Shown: positions 12,253 through 15,848 of the stretch, one piece after another
How positions within the stretch are numbered: position 1 is the stretch's first letter
How the letters are laid out: each line of letters begins with the position of its first letter
Assembly (NCBI GenBank): GCA_050330855.1
Contig: JBHJNL010000148.1
Location: 1-15,848 of the forward strand
Length of the DNA stretch: 15,848 nucleotides
DNA from: RCC1774 sp050330855
Lineage (GTDB): Bacteria > Cyanobacteriota > Cyanobacteriia > Thermosynechococcales > Thermosynechococcaceae
Reading direction: 5' to 3'
Translations under genes and position numbers: made by a program
The notes under the pieces: generated by a model
What the model saw: the letters and a program-made list of their open reading frames with translations, nothing else
Databases searched by the model: none
What the model was told of the DNA's origin: nothing

Positions 12253-15200
12253 ATGAACATTCTGCATGGCACCTGGATTCCAGAAGCGGACGCTAATTTC
12301 GTTCAGCGTGGTGCGTTTTATCTTTGGGTAGAAACAACGGAGGTTTTTTCTGCAAAACAAACGAAGGGATTTCAACACCCCCGGCAGTTATTGACCGCGC
12401 CGTTAGCGGACTTTCTCAGAAATGAGTTGGGTCTTCAGCCCACCTATAAACCCCTAGAAGACAATATTATTGCGCGCCATTTCTTGTTGCCCAGCTCTGA
12501 TACGGCTCCATTACCTTCATTAGAGCTGGCTCGTTACCTAGAACAAGACATCCCTGAAGCCTATGGGTGGACGTTCTGGCAAGTGGATTGCTATACCGCC
12601 CATATCGATGACAAATCTGGGAAGCCGGTTAGTCATGTGATTAAGCTGCTCAATGAGCTGCACTTTATCGCTCTCCATAACCTTGCAGATATTCAGCTAG
12701 GAGCTGACCTGCTGTTTTGGTACCACTACACCCAAGCGTTCCGATCTGTGATCTTAAAAGATCAATATATTCCGGCATTCAAGTATCGCCAGGGTTCACA
12801 GCCCAAGAGTACTGCCAAAAAGCGCAACACCCGTCGATCTCAGCCAACCAAGGAGAATAAAGGGGCGACCACAAGCCAGCCTGATTTTGAACTTTATCCA
12901 GCTTGGGAAATTGTCAGCGAACAGTATGAATCATCGCTGCAGCAATATTTGGGCTATATGCCGTTGATCTGTACGGCTGGTTTTGCCGAGCCTCTGCAGC
13001 AGCCAGCACTCTATAACGGTGAAACACTACTGCGCCACTTTTCTGAATCTCTGCTGACGGAGATTATAACTCACACCCCCTCTACTGCTGGTTTTGAGAA
13101 AAAGTATGCCGATACGCTCATCGAAGACTGCATGGCGGCAGGGGCGGATCGCTACTACCCTAAAAATATTGGCGGGGATCTTTACGAGCAATGGAAAGGG
13201 TGGCGCGATCGCATCCGCCACACCCAAACCTCGGTTCCGTTCCATCTTTGCTTTCAGCTCCAAGACCCCAGCAAACCTGAAGAGGCTTGGCAACTGAAGT
13301 TCCTGGTGGCACCCAAGCAAGATCCTTCGCTGCAGATCTCACTTTTAGACTATTGGCGGCTGAAGCCCGACCGTCAGGCAAAGCTGCTCAAGCACTTTGG
13401 AGAGAGTTTTGAGCAGTATTTACTGCTAAATCTAGGCTACGCAGCTCGCATTTACCCCAAACTTTGGCAGGGCTTAGAAACGGATCAGCCCATCGGTATT
13501 CCCCTTGAGATAGATGCAGCGCTGGAGTTTTTGCAAGAAGCGGCTTGGGTTTTAGAAGATGCTGGCTATAAAGTGATCGTGCCTGCTTGGTGGACACCCA
13601 AGGGGCATCAACGAGCCAAGGTGAAGCTGAAAGCGAAAGGAAAATCGCGATCAGTTAGTGATGAGAAAGCTAAAAGCTATTTCTCGGTTGAGAAGCTGGT
13701 GCAGTACAAGTATGAGCTGGCGATTGGAGGCCAGACCGTTTCAGAAGCCGAATGGCTAGAGCTGGTCAACGCCAAGTCTCCGCTGGTTCAGTTTCGCGGC
13801 CAGTGGATGCATCTGGACCCCAACAAAATGCAGCAGATGCTGGAATTCTGGAAGACGCAGCAGGCTGAAAACCCCGATCTATCGCTACTAGAGATCATGC
13901 GAATGGCGGCGGATGGTGGCGAAGATGTCGAGCTTGATTTCAACCGCGATCAAACCCTCGCTGAAATGATGGCGAAGTTGAGTGATAAGAGTCAGTTGGA
14001 TGCGATCGCAAACCCCAAAAATCTCCAGGGCACCCTTCGGGACTACCAAAAACGCGGCGTTTCCTGGCTCCATTACCTTGAACAGCTTGGCCTCAACGGC
14101 TGTCTAGCAGACGACATGGGCCTCGGCAAAACGGTCCAGGTGATTGCGCGGCTGGTGCAAGAACGAGAACTCGCCGCCGAAGTGAAAGAAGCTGTGCCTC
14201 CCACGCTGCTAATTGCTCCTACCTCAGTGGTCGGTAACTGGCGACGAGAGATGCAGAAGTTTGCGCCCCACTTAAACGCCATTGTTCACCACGGCGGCGA
14301 ACGCGCTCAAGATAGCAAAGGCTTCAAGGCAATGGTCCGTCAGAACGATCTGGTGATTACCTCCTTTACTCTGGCCCGTAAAGACAGCAAGCTGCTGTCT
14401 GCGATCAACTGGCAGCGCATTGTCTTAGACGAAGCTCAAAATATCAAAAATCCTAAAGCGGCCCAGACTAAAGCCATTCTGAAGCTCAATGCCCAGCATC
14501 GCCTTGCCTTGACGGGTACGCCCGTGGAAAACCGATTACTGGATTTATGGTCTATCTTCAACTTCCTCAATCCGGGCTATCTGGGTAAGCAAGCCCAGTT
14601 TCGCAAAAGCTTTGAGGTGCCGATTCAGAAACAAAACGACCGGGTTCAGTCTGCCACCCTGAAGAAGCTAGTGGAACCCTTCATTCTCCGTCGCATGAAA
14701 ACCGATAAATCGATCATTAAAGATTTGCCCGATAAGGTAGAGCAAAAGCTGTACTGCAATCTCACAAAAGAACAAGCCTCGCTCTACGAAGCGGTGGTCA
14801 AAGAAGTGGCAGGAGAACTCGATGAGGCCGAAGGGATTCAGCGCAAGGGCATGATCCTATCAACGCTGATGAAGCTCAAGCAAATCTGCAACCATCCCCG
14901 CCAGTTTTTGCAAGATGATAGTGATTTTGATCCGGTGCGATCGCACAAGCTGAGTCGCCTCACCGAGATGATTACCGAAGCGGTTGACGAAGGGGAGAGT
15001 CTACTCGTGTTCACCCAGTTCACTGAGCTAGGGGATGCCTTAGAAAAATATATTCGCCAGACCCAAGGCTATAAAACCTATTACATTCACGGTGGCACCA
15101 ACCGCAACAAGCGAGAAAAGATGATTGCCGAGTTTCAAGACCCAGAAACAGAGCCATCGGTGTTTATTCTGTCCTTAAAAGCAGGCGGCGTTGGGATCAC

Positions 15201-15483
15201 CCTCACCAAGGCCAATCATGTCTTTCATTTTGATCGCTGGTGGAACCCGGCGGTGGAGGACCAAGCCACCGATCGCGCCTTTCGTATTGGTCAGAAGAAG
15301 AATGTATTTGTCCATAAGTTTGTCGCCATTGGCACCCTAGAGGAGCGGATTGACGAGATGATTGAGGATAAAAAGAAGTTAGCGGGTGCGATCGTGGGTT
15401 CGGATGAGTCTTGGCTGACGGAGCTGGATAATGAAGCATTTAAAAGGTTAATTGCACTGAATAAAACTGCTATTTTGGAATAG
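12253..15483 (+). CDS. SNF2-family DEAD/DEAH-box helicase (ATP-dependent DNA translocase)
   Basis: A 1076-residue Swi2/Snf2-type ATPase that would move along double-stranded DNA. The N-terminal 570 residues, starting ILHGTWIPE, form the bacterial SNF2-associated region. The ATPase core follows: motif I DDMGLGKT (from about 620), Ia APTSVVGNW, II DEAQ (726-729), III LTGTP (about 753-757), V AGGVGITLT (977-985) and VI DQATDRAFRIGQ (1003-1014). The complete set implies an active enzyme. This group is linked to transcription-complex recycling or DNA repair in bacteria (RapA-like relatives), but this member's role is unknown. The frame is open from a TTG at 12232; ATG 12253 gives the normal family start and is preferred. 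Length is normal and no defence genes flank it directly, apart from the recombinase remnant at its 3' end. Confidence 0.9.
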   Translation: MNILHGTWIPEADANFVQRGAFYLWVETTEVFSAKQTKGFQHPRQLLTAPLADFLRNELGLQPTYKPLEDNIIARHFLLPSSDTAPLPSLELARYLEQDIPEAYGWTFWQVDCYTAHIDDKSGKPVSHVIKLLNELHFIALHNLADIQLGADLLFWYHYTQAFRSVILKDQYIPAFKYRQGSQPKSTAKKRNTRRSQPTKENKGATTSQPDFELYPAWEIVSEQYESSLQQYLGYMPLICTAGFAEPLQQPALYNGETLLRHFSESLLTEIITHTPSTAGFEKKYADTLIEDCMAAGADRYYPKNIGGDLYEQWKGWRDRIRHTQTSVPFHLCFQLQDPSKPEEAWQLKFLVAPKQDPSLQISLLDYWRLKPDRQAKLLKHFGESFEQYLLLNLGYAARIYPKLWQGLETDQPIGIPLEIDAALEFLQEAAWVLEDAGYKVIVPAWWTPKGHQRAKVKLKAKGKSRSVSDEKAKSYFSVEKLVQYKYELAIGGQTVSEAEWLELVNAKSPLVQFRGQWMHLDPNKMQQMLEFWKTQQAENPDLSLLEIMRMAADGGEDVELDFNRDQTLAEMMAKLSDKSQLDAIANPKNLQGTLRDYQKRGVSWLHYLEQLGLNGCLADDMGLGKTVQVIARLVQERELAAEVKEAVPPTLLIAPTSVVGNWRREMQKFAPHLNAIVHHGGERAQDSKGFKAMVRQNDLVITSFTLARKDSKLLSAINWQRIVLDEAQNIKNPKAAQTKAILKLNAQHRLALTGTPVENRLLDLWSIFNFLNPGYLGKQAQFRKSFEVPIQKQNDRVQSATLKKLVEPFILRRMKTDKSIIKDLPDKVEQKLYCNLTKEQASLYEAVVKEVAGELDEAEGIQRKGMILSTLMKLKQICNHPRQFLQDDSDFDPVRSHKLSRLTEMITEAVDEGESLLVFTQFTELGDALEKYIRQTQGYKTYYIHGGTNRNKREKMIAEFQDPETEPSVFILSLKAGGVGITLTKANHVFHFDRWWNPAVEDQATDRAFRIGQKKNVFVHKFVAIGTLEERIDEMIEDKKKLAGAIVGSDESWLTELDNEAFKRLIALNKTAILE

Positions 15484-15498
15484 TGGCTTTCTCTTAGG

Positions 15499-15681
15499 TA
15501 GGTGAGTGAGAAATGCCTCGACTTCAGGTTCAGCTATTTCTTTGGGATGACGTTTATTATGGAAGAGAATAAAACGGCATATCCACTGCATGTAAGTCTC
15601 TTCAATTCGATAGGCATAATGCTTTGTTCGCATCACATCACGAACTTGGTCAAGTATCTTCTGTGGCTTGGTTGGCGGCAT
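15499..15681 (-). pseudogene. truncated integron-integrase-type tyrosine recombinase (N-terminal domain only)
   Basis: The open frame from ATG 15679-15681 reads MPPTKPQKILDQVRDVMRTK, then HYAYRIEETYMQWICRFILF, HNKRHPKEI and FLTHL. This is the N-terminal SAM-like core-binding domain of IntI/XerC-type recombinases. Similarity stops at FLTHL (about 15499). The frame then runs on as unrelated sequence to a stop at 15448, crossing the end of the helicase gene. The whole catalytic domain (R, K, HxxR, H, Y) is missing, so it cannot recombine DNA. The 5' end is intact, with AGGA (15689-15692) 7 nt before the ATG, so a working gene was cut down here. The missing part should have lain to the left, where the helicase now ends at 15483. 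Confidence 0.75.
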
Positions 15682-15688
15682 AAAATTT

Positions 15689-15692
15689 TCCT
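15689..15692 (-). promoter_or_regulatory. Shine-Dalgarno of the truncated integrase
   Basis: On the minus strand AGGA precedes the ATG at 15681 with a 7-nt spacer (AAAATTT-type). It supports that start codon and shows that the 5' end of the fragment is the original gene start. Confidence 0.5.
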
Positions 15693-15749
15693 GATAAAAC
15701 CTATACTTCTAGATCTATGCCTTACCCATAAGGGGTAGCAGCTCTAAGC

Positions 15750-15778
15750 GGGACAGTTTGAGGGATGGAATGTATAAA
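15750..15778 (+). promoter_or_regulatory. candidate plus-strand promoter at the right edge
   Basis: GGGACA (15750-15755, 4 of 6) and TATAAA (15773-15778, 5 of 6) stand 17 nt apart, reading towards the right edge. No start codon with an open frame follows inside the window. The last 70 bases also hold small inverted repeats (TGCG-CTTT-CGCA near 15798; CAAGG and CCTTG flanking 12 nt near 15808-15829) whose role I cannot tell. Confidence 0.25.
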
Positions 15779-15848
15779 AGCCAAAGAAAAACCCTGCGCT
15801 TTCGCACAAGGCCAAGTATCGTACCTTGATGTACTAAAACAAGGGAAC

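Noticed and set aside
12253..15483. SNF2 helicase as part of a phage-defence system
   Set aside because: It lacks neighbouring defence partners, and its N-terminal region is that of the common housekeeping bacterial SNF2 proteins.
15502..15738. 78-codon plus-strand frame at the right edge
   Set aside because: It is antisense to the integrase remnant, whose domain similarity and ribosome-binding site are clear.
1..15848. tRNA, rRNA or CRISPR arrays
   Set aside because: No T-loop/anticodon arrangement, rRNA stretch or regularly spaced direct repeats was found by eye.

Overview
The window is cyanobacterial. Nine perfect GCGATCGC (HIP1) octamers are scattered through it. It also carries a phycobilisome rod linker, a PAP/fibrillin (plastoglobulin-type) protein, a glycine-tailed RRM protein of the cyanobacterial Rbp type, and an FTR1/ferritin/FutB-like iron group. 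I cannot fix the genus from sequence alone. Most genes look chromosomal and resident.

Layout. The left edge (1-222) holds the 3' end of an unidentified plus-strand gene with an in-frame TAG. It converges on a minus-strand pair, a tri-histidine membrane fatty-acid desaturase followed in the same frame by a homoserine-acetyltransferase-like alpha/beta hydrolase (219-2198). A plus-strand MOSC protein (2468-3301) converges on a minus-strand CpcL/CpcG2-type phycobilisome linker with a C-terminal membrane helix and an unusual repeated tail (3298-4152). Next comes a plus-strand cassette: a small PD-(D/E)XK nuclease-like protein and a Dam-family adenine methylase separated by 3 nt. After a 73-nt gap with its own candidate promoter and inverted repeats, a 644-residue protein follows. 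Its first half carries tyrosine-recombinase residues in a telomere-resolvase (protelomerase)-like arrangement, and its second half is a coiled coil plus a helical C-terminal module (4337-7655). Beyond it lie a PAP/fibrillin gene, a minus-strand RNA-binding protein with a clear intrinsic terminator, the iron operon (9059-12150), and a large SNF2-family helicase (12253-15483). A truncated integron-integrase-type recombinase lies directly against the end of the helicase on the minus strand, at the right edge.

How the genes fit together. The FTR1 permease, ferritin-like protein and two-domain ABC permease form a closely spaced iron import/storage unit, but the ATPase and binding protein are not here. 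The nuclease and Dam look like a compact restriction-modification pair. GATC is the core of HIP1, so this Dam would methylate the genome's own repeats if it has the usual specificity.

The most interesting part is 4337-7655, where modification genes stand beside a telomere-resolvase-like recombinase among otherwise ordinary housekeeping genes. I found no long palindrome in the window that could serve as its target. The iron group, helicase, MOSC, desaturase and RRM gene are ordinary apart from the details noted.
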